From NCBI GenBank assembly GCA_947177595.1, contig CAMWUZ010000025.1, positions 1 through 13,417 on the forward strand: DNA of 13,417 nt, read 5' to 3'. Within the stretch, counting starts at the first letter, position 1; each line of letters starts with the position of its first letter. This DNA is from an uncultured Porphyromonadaceae bacterium. Lineage in GTDB: Bacteria > Bacteroidota > Bacteroidia > Bacteroidales > Muribaculaceae. The notes under the pieces were generated by a model, which searched no databases, was not told the DNA's origin, and saw only the letters and a program-made list of their open reading frames with translations. Shown piece after piece: positions 1 to 7,354 of the stretch. The translations under genes and the position numbers were made by a program.

Positions 1-108
1 GGGTGTTTCTTCCTGGGGAGCGGGGGTATATTACACAGAGTCAGTACAAGCTGTGAAAGCCATTGCTGCGGTAAGCCCGAGGATTGAAAATATTTTATTG
101 AATTTCAT
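1..108 (-). pseudogene. Lipoprotein gene of the SusC/D operon, 5' end, with in-frame stop (partial, runs off the left edge)
   Basis: An ATG at 108-106, 13 bases after the susD-like stop codon, opens a frame whose first residues are MKFNKIFSILGL, followed by a hydrophobic stretch and a lipobox ending FTAC (Cys21). This is a typical lipoprotein signal peptide. After Cys-Thr-Asp-Ser-Val there is a TAA at 33-31. The same frame then stays open to the edge and reads YTPAPQEETP, which looks like the flexible Pro/Thr/Glu-rich linker usually found behind such lipoprotein cysteines. One base change (for example CAA or GAA to TAA) would explain the stop. The third gene after a SusC/SusD pair often encodes a surface glycan-binding lipoprotein, but too little is visible to name a family. 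Alternatives are a sequencing or assembly error, or a recently inactivated gene. The signal peptide is clear; the interpretation of the break is less certain. Confidence 0.62.
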
Positions 109-121
109 CGTGTTAACTTAC

Positions 122-1744
122 TTAATTGTTAGTAGCCGGTTTGAATTTGTCACCTACACCGGGGTTGAGGTAGCCTTCCACACCTTTGTTGAAGTCACTT
201 TCATAGTCAACGAAAGGCCAGTTCATCCATCCGGGACGACCTGTTACATTGTACTGTGTTGCCGCAGGCCAGTTTGAACCCTGGTAAGCACGGGTCACGC
301 CCTTATTGAGGCGCTTGTAGTCATAGAAGATTACGTTCTCACCCCAGAACTCGATGCGTTTCTGCTTGAAGCACTCGTCAACCACACCATCCTTGTCTGT
401 TGCGAGGCAAGCGTATGTGGGGTAGCGGTATGTCTGCATAAATGACTCAAGAAGGGTTTTGCCCTGACCGGGATTGGTCTGTGCGGTAGCTTCAGCCTCT
501 ATGAGATACATCTCTTCGATTCTCATGAGAGGAACAGCCACGGCAAATGTTGTTGTTCTCTGGTCAACGACACCGCTGCCGGGACGGAATTTAATGCCAG
601 TGTAGGTCATAAGCGAGTTTGCTTGGCTTGCCGATATGAAGGGCTCAAGACCGGAGAGCGCGCTTCCTGCAGGAGCTTTCCAAGAGAGCTTACGCCAGTC
701 GGCATTGTCGATAGAAGCGTATAGAGCGGCATCGATCATCATGTTACAACCACGCTGACCGTTGTAGCCGATAGCTGATTCAGAAACCATGAAACTTGCC
801 CAGTTTGAATTCTGTCCGGTAGTAACAGCGTCATCATTGCTTTCATACTGGATAGCCCACATCCAGGAGTTGAAGCTTGAATTGTTGAAGCCGTTGGTTT
901 TGTCAAACCACTCTGTTCTGGTGAGGGGCGCATAGCCTGAGCCGGTAGTGATAGCCTTGCGGGCATACTTTGCAGCCTCTGGATAGTTTTCGTCCCACAT
1001 ATATACACGAGCCATAAGACCATATACAACAGCGAGGTCGGGGAATACCTTTGAGCTACGTGAGTCAGTTGTTGACAGGAAGAGCTGTTCTGCCTCTGCG
1101 AGGTCTTCGAGCAGATGCTTTGACATCTCCGCGTGAGGCAGACGGGGATTGTTTGATATCTCGTCACTTGTCATATCGGGAGTAACGTATGGCACAGTGA
1201 GACCTGTAACGTCATTCTCGGCAGAATTGACAGGGCTGATGGTTGCGTTAGGCAGGAACTCGTAGGTTCGAGCCATGTCAAGATATGTTGCCGAACGATA
1301 GGTTATAGCCTCTGCAAGGCATTTAATCTGTTCCGGTGTTTTCGGGTCAGAAAGCATGCCGATCACCTCATTCGCAGCCTTAACCTGGAAGTTGAGGTAG
1401 TACCAGTTGATCTGAGATAGCAAATATTCTGGGTCTATTGATACGGTTACCTGTTCCCAATACAAGAAGTGCTGATAGCCATTAAAAGGCTGAACCATGT
1501 CATTGGTCATCACATTCTGTGCGATGAATATGGCAGGATAACCGAAGTCAAAAGCATTGGAGGACCAAGTATGCCAGTTCTTCATGTATGCCGGCATACC
1601 CTTGACGATAGACTCAAGAGATTTTGATGACTGGGCAACCTGCTCTGTAGTCACTCCACTGGTAGGGAATGTCTCTTCGATACATCCCGTCAGCATGGGT
1701 GTTGCCACGGTCAGAACCGCAAGCGATTTCAATATATTTTTCAT
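122..1744 (-). CDS. SusD/RagB-family surface nutrient-binding lipoprotein
   Basis: This 540-residue protein is the lipoprotein lid partner of the neighbouring SusC-like transporter; the pair captures oligosaccharides or other large nutrients at the cell surface and passes them into the periplasm. Residues 1-20 are a lipoprotein signal peptide with lipobox LTGC, giving acylated Cys21. The following Ile-Glu-Glu is acidic, as expected for surface-exported Bacteroidetes lipoproteins. The middle has helical TPR-like segments (around 'YGLMARVYMWDENYPEAAKYARKAI'-type residues, roughly 240-265). The C-terminal part carries the family hallmarks MRIEEMYLIEAEA (near residue 405) and KRIEFWGEN (near residue 465), and the chain ends in an NPG-containing segment. 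Length is normal for the family. It starts 20 bases after the susC-like stop, so the two are co-transcribed. The ligand cannot be predicted from sequence. Confidence 0.95.
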   Translation of the reverse strand: MKNILKSLAVLTVATPMLTGCIEETFPTSGVTTEQVAQSSKSLESIVKGMPAYMKNWHTWSSNAFDFGYPAIFIAQNVMTNDMVQPFNGYQHFLYWEQVTVSIDPEYLLSQINWYYLNFQVKAANEVIGMLSDPKTPEQIKCLAEAITYRSATYLDMARTYEFLPNATISPVNSAENDVTGLTVPYVTPDMTSDEISNNPRLPHAEMSKHLLEDLAEAEQLFLSTTDSRSSKVFPDLAVVYGLMARVYMWDENYPEAAKYARKAITTGSGYAPLTRTEWFDKTNGFNNSSFNSWMWAIQYESNDDAVTTGQNSNWASFMVSESAIGYNGQRGCNMMIDAALYASIDNADWRKLSWKAPAGSALSGLEPFISASQANSLMTYTGIKFRPGSGVVDQRTTTFAVAVPLMRIEEMYLIEAEATAQTNPGQGKTLLESFMQTYRYPTYACLATDKDGVVDECFKQKRIEFWGENVIFYDYKRLNKGVTRAYQGSNWPAATQYNVTGRPGWMNWPFVDYESDFNKGVEGYLNPGVGDKFKPATNN

Positions 1745-1764
1745 TGTGAATAGTTGTAAATTGA

Positions 1765-4700
1765 TTAGAAAGTTACAGTGATGCCGCCTGACATAGTGCG
1801 GATAGCGGAATAGTATGCGTTACCGCCGCTGATAGCGGTGCCACCGAGGGCGAACTGACGGGGATCGAGACCCTGACGCTTAGACCACAACCAGAGATTT
1901 TCGCCGCTGAAATACACGCGGATCTTTTCAAGGAACATCTTCTTGCAGATATTCTTGGGAATGGTGTAGCCGAAATTAACGTTCTGGAGTGTGAGGTAGG
2001 AAGCATCGGTAAGATACTGATCGGATGTGATCTGGAAATCGTCACCGAACTGGAATCGGGGAATGGTAGAGTTGGGGTTTTCGGGTGTCCAAGCCTTGAG
2101 CACGTCAGCGTGGAAAGTAGCACCACGGAAACCTGATTGAGGAGCGTTCATATAGCTGTCGTAGCTGCTGTCGATAACCTTGCCGCCGATCTGATATGTG
2201 AAGTCAACGGAGAGGTCGAAGCCTTTGAAGGTAAATGCTGTTCCGAAGCCGCCGTATGCCTTGGGGATAGCGGAGCCGCAGAGATATTTGTCGGGATCGT
2301 CGTTGTAGTTAACCTTTTCGCGTGACTCGACGATGGGATGATCGGCTGCGTCTTTGATGATATCACCGTTGTCATCTTTCTTATATACGTTCTTCCAGAA
2401 TAGGGGTTTGCCGTTTTCGGGGTCAACGCCTGCAAACTGAGCCATGTAGTAGGTATAGAGGGGGAGACCTTCGGCGATGAAGAATCCGCGTGATGATGTT
2501 CCGTAGTGACCTTCAACATAGTTGCCTCTGTTGGTTTCGGGGAGGCGGGTAACTTTGTTTTTGTAGAAAGTGAAGTTGAGATTAAGATCCCATGTGAAGT
2601 CACGGGTGTCGATAACTGTGCCGTGGAGGTCGATTTCCATACCGGTGTTGCGCATGTCACCGAAGTTCTCCCACTGGTTTGAGTAACCTGTCGAAGCGGC
2701 GAGAGGCTTCTGATAGAGCATATCGGTGGTGTTGCGTATGAAGCCTTCGATGCTACCGCTGAGTCTGTTGTTCAGGAACGCGAATTCAACACCTGCGTTG
2801 AAGTTTCCGTTCTTTTCCCATGAGATATTGGGGTTACCCTTGACAGAGCTTGCAGAGAGTGAGGGCTGACCGTCAACATTTACAATAGTGTAGTTGTTGG
2901 TGTAGCGGTAGTTACCGATATTATCGTTACCCTGCTCACCGTAAGAAGCCTTGATCTTCAACATATTCACCCAGGGAGCCTGGAACCAGTCTTCCTTAGA
3001 GATAATCCATGCGCCGCCGAGTGACCAGAAGTTACCCCAACGGTGATCGGGATGGAAACGTGAGGAAGCATCGCGGCGATAAGAGGCTGAAGCGAAGTAT
3101 TTATTGTCGTAGTCATACTGAGCGCGGAAGAAGTAGCCTTCGTTATTGTAGTCAGAGGTGTATGAGTCCATCGAGTTGTCGATAACTGCACCGCTGAGCT
3201 CGTGGTTGCCCGGAGCGAACATATTTGTGCGGGTGGCACTGAGGTATGCGGTCTTGATCCAGGTATTTTCATGACCGAGAAGGAGAGCGACATCGTGCTT
3301 ACCGAACTTGCGGTTCCAGTTGAGGAGCTGCTGGAATGAATAGGTCATGTAGCGGTTGTGATCTTTCTCAACAAGACCGCCTGATGAGATGTTGTTTTCA
3401 GTAAGAGGATTGTTTACATATGTAGAACGATATTCATTCACATAAACGGTGTTGTTTGTAGTAAACTTGAAGTCCTTCAGGAAACGAACTTCAGCGAATC
3501 CGGTGGCATTTACAGAGTTACCTTCGGTATTGTTGGTATTGTACATAACGTCTGAAACACCGTTGGAACCGAATGATGCTCCACCGGGACGACGGAGACC
3601 GGCGTTCTCTCCCTGACCGTAGTCATAGAGAATCATGTTGTCGGAATTTCTCATAATCTGACCCTTTCCGTCACGGATATACATCGGGTAGATGGGAGCG
3701 ATAGTAGTTGCGATGGCAAGAGGGTTTGCTATCGATGAGGTAGAACCGTCAGACGACATAGCATTGTTGTTTGTGTGGGCGTACGCGAGGTTACCACCGA
3801 CCTTGAGCCATGATTTAACCTGAGAATCAGCATTCAAACGACCTGTAAAGCGCTCGTAGTTTGTATTGGCGATGATACCCTCGTTATTGAGGTAGCCGAT
3901 AGAAGCGTAGAAATTAGTGTACTGTGATGAATTTGAAACAGACACGTTGTATTCCTGACGGAGGCTCTTATTGTAAGTTTCTGCGAGCCAGTCATCAGAA
4001 GTAATAAAGTAGTCCATACCATTGTAGCTTACCATATTTCCGAGAGTAGCGGCGGGATTCACCTTGCCGTTGCGACCGATGAAGAATTCATCAGAGGGGT
4101 AAGTGAAAGGCTGGTAACCGAGACCGTAGTCAGAACTGCTGATGAGGTTGTTGTTAGCTGCCTGCCAAGCCTGGTTGGGGGTCATGCCCTGTTCGGTGGT
4201 GAAGTAGTTGTAGAGAGATGTGTAGTATGTCTCCATATAGAGACGGGGATTCTGAATGGTGTTGTAGTCCTGAACGGCACGTGAGTTCTGACCCCACTTT
4301 GCATCGAGAGTAACGATAGCGTTTGAACCAGCTTTAGCCTTCTTGGTGGTGATTAGGATTACACCGTTAGCACCACGGGCACCGTAAAGAGCGTTTGAAG
4401 CTGCATCTTTGAGAATAGTCATGCTCTCGATATCGTTGGTGTTGAGATTGGTGATAGAACCACCATAAGGCACACCGTCAAGCACAATAAGAGGATCATT
4501 ACCGGCATTTAGTGAAGATATACCACGGATAACAATTGATGAAGGACCGCTACCGGGCTGACCTGACTGGTTGTAAATCTGAGTACCGGCGGCTTTACCC
4601 TGGAGGGCGTTGAGGGCGTTGGTAACCTGAGACTGTTCGATTTCTTCAGCATTGATTACAGTAGCAGATCCGGTAAATGCCGATTTCTTGGCGGTACCGT

Positions 4701-5022
4701 ATGCAACGACCATAACTTCATCGAGGCTGCTGTCGGAGCTAACCATCTTGATGAGCATGGGCTCGTTGGTGATGTCCACTTCCAGAGTGTGCATACCCAC
4801 GAAGGTAACTCTGATTTTGTGCACGTTTGAGTTCACTTTGAGTGTGAACTTACCGTCAACGTCAGTCGAGGTGCCCATGCCTCCGCCAATGGGGAGGATG
4901 CTCGCACCGGCAAGAGGCTCGTTGTCGTCAGCTGAGATGACAGTACCGGTAACGGTGCGTGTCTGTGCTGATGCGATCGCGAACGTAGCCACGGTCAATA
5001 GCAATAATAAAAACTTTTTCAT
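1765..5022 (-). CDS. SusC/RagA-family TonB-dependent outer-membrane transporter
   Basis: The 1085-residue protein is an outer-membrane beta-barrel that imports a nutrient using TonB energy, together with the SusD-like lipoprotein encoded just downstream. Residues 1-19 form a Sec signal peptide (MKK, a Leu run, then AIASA before Gln20). Residues 22-85 are a carboxypeptidase-D-like regulatory Ig domain (GTVISADDNEPLAGASI, then the DGKF turn). A TonB-box-like segment DEVMVVAYGT lies at 101-110. The plug domain follows at about 115-230, with SusC signatures DPLIVLDGVPY (176-186) and ILKDAASNALYGARGANG (203-220). The remainder is barrel strand sequence rich in Tyr/Asn and ends in GGITVTF with the C-terminal Phe expected by the BAM machinery. 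There is no extra N-terminal STN domain, so there is no sign of direct anti-sigma-factor signalling. It is the first gene of a minus-strand operon with a leader of about 130 bases. Confidence 0.97.
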   Translation of the reverse strand: MKKFLLLLLTVATFAIASAQTRTVTGTVISADDNEPLAGASILPIGGGMGTSTDVDGKFTLKVNSNVHKIRVTFVGMHTLEVDITNEPMLIKMVSSDSSLDEVMVVAYGTAKKSAFTGSATVINAEEIEQSQVTNALNALQGKAAGTQIYNQSGQPGSGPSSIVIRGISSLNAGNDPLIVLDGVPYGGSITNLNTNDIESMTILKDAASNALYGARGANGVILITTKKAKAGSNAIVTLDAKWGQNSRAVQDYNTIQNPRLYMETYYTSLYNYFTTEQGMTPNQAWQAANNNLISSSDYGLGYQPFTYPSDEFFIGRNGKVNPAATLGNMVSYNGMDYFITSDDWLAETYNKSLRQEYNVSVSNSSQYTNFYASIGYLNNEGIIANTNYERFTGRLNADSQVKSWLKVGGNLAYAHTNNNAMSSDGSTSSIANPLAIATTIAPIYPMYIRDGKGQIMRNSDNMILYDYGQGENAGLRRPGGASFGSNGVSDVMYNTNNTEGNSVNATGFAEVRFLKDFKFTTNNTVYVNEYRSTYVNNPLTENNISSGGLVEKDHNRYMTYSFQQLLNWNRKFGKHDVALLLGHENTWIKTAYLSATRTNMFAPGNHELSGAVIDNSMDSYTSDYNNEGYFFRAQYDYDNKYFASASYRRDASSRFHPDHRWGNFWSLGGAWIISKEDWFQAPWVNMLKIKASYGEQGNDNIGNYRYTNNYTIVNVDGQPSLSASSVKGNPNISWEKNGNFNAGVEFAFLNNRLSGSIEGFIRNTTDMLYQKPLAASTGYSNQWENFGDMRNTGMEIDLHGTVIDTRDFTWDLNLNFTFYKNKVTRLPETNRGNYVEGHYGTSSRGFFIAEGLPLYTYYMAQFAGVDPENGKPLFWKNVYKKDDNGDIIKDAADHPIVESREKVNYNDDPDKYLCGSAIPKAYGGFGTAFTFKGFDLSVDFTYQIGGKVIDSSYDSYMNAPQSGFRGATFHADVLKAWTPENPNSTIPRFQFGDDFQITSDQYLTDASYLTLQNVNFGYTIPKNICKKMFLEKIRVYFSGENLWLWSKRQGLDPRQFALGGTAISGGNAYYSAIRTMSGGITVTF

Positions 5023-5157
5023 ACTAAAAAATAATTAGACATATAGTGAATTACTTCAATTCGCTTTATTCAGTCCGGCATAGGGGTCTTATATCAAGAG
5101 CCTTTCGCCGCTATATTTCATACTGTGTCACAGGGCTTTTCCAAGCCTATGAAGTCG

Positions 5158-5165
5158 CAAAGATA
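5158..5165 (-). promoter_or_regulatory. Bacteroidetes-type -7 box for the susC-like operon
   Basis: Read on the minus strand this is TATCTTTG, an exact match to the Bacteroidetes TAnnTTTG -7 consensus recognised by the primary sigma factor. No good -33 TTTG is found about 20 bases upstream; only T-rich sequence lies there. Transcription would begin near 5151, leaving a leader of about 130 bases before the susC start codon. Confidence 0.6.
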
Positions 5166-5354
5166 TCAATATTTTTCGGCATTTCTATAAAATTCTATAA
5201 TATTTTTGTGTTTTAACAGTTTGTTTTTAGTTGTGGCGGCAGTAAGTCGTTAGTAATTATAGTTTTATGTATTTAAAGAATTTTAATACCGTGGGAGTGT
5301 TAAAATCGGAATGTTAAATATCAACTCTCGCGCGCGTATTATATAATATATAGG

Positions 5355-5370
5355 TGTGATACGGTTCACC
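5355..5370. promoter_or_regulatory. CRP/FNR-like operator dyad
   Basis: TGTGA-N6-TCACC matches nine of ten fixed positions of the classical CRP half-site pair TGTGA-N6-TCACA. It lies about 75-90 bases upstream of the predicted ilvD transcription start and about 190 bases upstream of the predicted susC start. Bacteroidetes encode many CRP/FNR-family regulators, but which one could bind is unknown, and the match is a pattern observation only. Confidence 0.35.
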
Positions 5371-5404
5371 GCGATTTCACATTACTCATTATTCTGTGCA
5401 AATA

Positions 5405-5437
5405 TTTGGTAATTTGATGATTTAGCCGTTATTTTTG
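5405..5437 (+). promoter_or_regulatory. Bacteroidetes-type promoter for ilvD operon (-33 and -7)
   Basis: TTTG at 5405-5408 is followed after 21 bases by TATTTTTG at 5430-5437, matching the Bacteroidetes TTTG / TAnnTTTG promoter at accepted spacing. Transcription would start near 5444, giving a leader of roughly 47 bases before the ilvD ATG. The leader is too short for a classical peptide attenuator. Confidence 0.65.
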
Positions 5438-5491
5438 CACTTTCTTAGCCATAAAACCGTTAAGATAGTGGATTTTAAACAATTCTGAAGC

Positions 5492-7324
5492 ATGACACAA
5501 TTCAAACACCCCCTGCGCTCTCAGGCGAGCACTGCCGGCAGGCGTATGGCAGGCGCCCGCGCCCTCTGGAGAGCCAACGGCATGAAGGAGGATCAGATAG
5601 GCAAACCCATAATAGCCATAGTCAACTCATTCACCCAGTTTGTGCCGGGTCACACGCATCTTCACGAAATCGGTCAGACTGTCAAGGAGGAGATTGAAAA
5701 GCTCGGATGCTTCGCCGCCGAATTCAACACTATCGCCATAGACGACGGTATAGCGATGGGTCATGACGGTATGCTATATTCGCTCCCTTCGCGCGATCTC
5801 ATAGCCGACTCGGTGGAGTATATGGTGAACGCGCACAAGGCTGACGCGATGGTGTGTATCTCAAACTGCGACAAGGTGACCCCCGGTATGCTCATGGCTG
5901 CTATGCGCCTCAATATCCCGGCGATATTCGTGAGCGGCGGACCGATGGAGGCGGGCAAGCTCGGCGATCGGCATCTTGACCTGATCGACATTATGGTTGA
6001 CGCGGCGGACGAGAGCGTTAGCGACAGTCAGGTGGAGCTGCTCGAGAGGCACGGATGCCCCACCTGCGGCTCCTGCTCGGGAATGTTTACCGCCAACTCC
6101 ATGAATTCGCTGAACGAGGCTATCGGGCTTGCCCTGCCGGGCAACGGCACTGTCGTGGCTACCCATATCAACCGCCTCGCCCTTTTCCGCAAGGCGGCGA
6201 AGCAGATAGTGGAAAACACCTATAAATATTACCGCGACGGCGACGGGAGCGTGCTGCCGCGCTCGATAGCTACCCGACAGGCAATGCTCAACGCCATGAC
6301 CCTTGACATAGCGATGGGCGGAAGCACCAATACCGTGCTGCATCTGCTCGCTATCGCAAACGAGGCGGGGGCGGATTTCACCATGGCTGACATAGATGCC
6401 CTGAGCCGGCGCACTCCGGTGCTCTGCAAAGTGGCGCCCAACTCCCACTACCATATCCAGGATGTGAACCGCGCGGGCGGCATCCTCTCGATCATGAAGA
6501 TTCTAGCTGACAACAACCTTATCGACACAGCGGTGATTCGTGTCGATGGGATGACTCTCGGTGAGGCTATCGACACGTGGGCTGTGGGCGGCAGGAAATA
6601 TACCGATGAGGCTGACGAGCTGTGGCGGAGCGCCCCGGGGGAGAAGCCGACCACCAGAATGGCATCGCAGATGTCGTATTACGGGTCGCTCGACACCGAC
6701 CGCGCGGCGGGATGCATCCGCGACATGGAGCACGCATACGTCAGGGACGGCGGTCTCGCGGTGCTCCGCGGAAATATCGCGCAGGACGGATGCGTTGTCA
6801 AGACCGCGGGTGTTGACGAGAGTATCTTTCGGTTCAGTGGTCCCGCCAAGGTATTCACCTCGCAGGAGGATGCTGTTGACGGCATTCTGCGCGACAAGGT
6901 GAAAGCGGGCGACGTGGTTGTGATCACCTACGAGGGTCCTAAGGGCGGACCGGGAATGCAGGAGATGCTTTATCCCACGAGCTACATCAAGAGCAAGCAT
7001 CTCGGCAAGGAGTGCGCTCTGATAACCGACGGGCGTTTCAGCGGGGGCACATCGGGGCTGTCTATCGGTCATATCTCTCCTGAAGCGGCAGCCGGCGGCG
7101 CGATAGGGCTTGTGCGCGACGGTGACATCATCGAGATAGATATACCCGCGCGCTCCATAAATGTGCGCCTGAGCGATGCGGAGCTTGCCGTGCGCCGCGA
7201 AGGGGAACTTGCCAAAGGCGACGGCGCCTTCACTCCGCAGGGACGCGACAGGGTGATAAGCAAAGCGCTCCGCGCTTATGCGGCTGGGGTGACAAGCGCC
7301 GACAAGGGTGGAGTGAGACTCTGA
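5492..7324 (+). CDS. ilvD: Dihydroxyacid dehydratase
   Basis: The 610-residue enzyme dehydrates 2,3-dihydroxyisovalerate and 2,3-dihydroxy-3-methylvalerate to the keto acids of valine and isoleucine in the cytoplasm. It is full length for the family. Visible active-site features include the Mg-binding Asp in IDDG (Asp85), the NCDK motif (cluster Cys126, Asp127, and Lys128, the residue carboxylated in the family), the GCPTCGSCSGMF motif (cluster Cys195), and DGRFSGGTSG near the C-terminus. At the position where [2Fe-2S]-type enzymes have a third cysteine (TPCN), this protein has TQFV (Phe50), as in E. coli IlvD, so it belongs to the E. coli-like type whose cluster is oxygen sensitive; this fits an anaerobe. 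It is the first gene of the cluster, 30 bases ahead of ilvB. No clear Shine-Dalgarno sequence precedes the ATG, as usual in Bacteroidetes. Confidence 0.98.
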   Translation: MTQFKHPLRSQASTAGRRMAGARALWRANGMKEDQIGKPIIAIVNSFTQFVPGHTHLHEIGQTVKEEIEKLGCFAAEFNTIAIDDGIAMGHDGMLYSLPSRDLIADSVEYMVNAHKADAMVCISNCDKVTPGMLMAAMRLNIPAIFVSGGPMEAGKLGDRHLDLIDIMVDAADESVSDSQVELLERHGCPTCGSCSGMFTANSMNSLNEAIGLALPGNGTVVATHINRLALFRKAAKQIVENTYKYYRDGDGSVLPRSIATRQAMLNAMTLDIAMGGSTNTVLHLLAIANEAGADFTMADIDALSRRTPVLCKVAPNSHYHIQDVNRAGGILSIMKILADNNLIDTAVIRVDGMTLGEAIDTWAVGGRKYTDEADELWRSAPGEKPTTRMASQMSYYGSLDTDRAAGCIRDMEHAYVRDGGLAVLRGNIAQDGCVVKTAGVDESIFRFSGPAKVFTSQEDAVDGILRDKVKAGDVVVITYEGPKGGPGMQEMLYPTSYIKSKHLGKECALITDGRFSGGTSGLSIGHISPEAAAGGAIGLVRDGDIIEIDIPARSINVRLSDAELAVRREGELAKGDGAFTPQGRDRVISKALRAYAAGVTSADKGGVRL

Positions 7325-7354
7325 TTTACGAATAAAAAAACATCCTTATAATAT

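Larger units (their letters stand above)
5023..5491. other. Divergent intergenic region between the susC-like gene and ilvD
   Basis: These 469 AT-rich bases separate two divergent operons and hold no convincing gene. It contains a minus-strand promoter for the susC-like operon (box at 5158-5165), a plus-strand promoter for ilvD (5405-5437), a further exact plus-strand TAnnTTTG at 5201-5208 that lacks a -33 element and may be chance, a CRP-like dyad at 5355-5370, and a palindrome CTGTGTCACAG at 5123-5133. A small hairpin GGCTT-TTCC-AAGCC at 5134-5147 would sit near the 5' end of the susC transcript. The region also has AT-rich palindromic stretches around 5338-5352. Confidence 0.7.

Noticed and set aside
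4652..5038. A 128-codon plus-strand frame over the start of the susC-like gene
   Set aside because: It overlaps the signal peptide and regulatory-domain coding sequence of a certain gene, in antisense, and its residues show no known family.
5201..5208. A second plus-strand TAnnTTTG box upstream of ilvD
   Set aside because: It lies in a T-rich run with no -33 element and would give a leader of nearly 280 bases; the box at 5430-5437 with a -33 partner is preferred.
5267..5317. A 16-codon frame in the ilvD upstream region (MYLKNFNTVGVLKSEC) as a branched-chain leader peptide
   Set aside because: It has only a few Val/Leu codons, not a run of them, and no terminator-antiterminator pair follows; the better promoter lies downstream of it.
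5861..6454. A 197-codon minus-strand frame opposite ilvD, and a similar one at 6503-7072
   Set aside because: Both are shadows of the GC-rich ilvD codons; neither has a promoter, a family motif or spacing that fits a gene.
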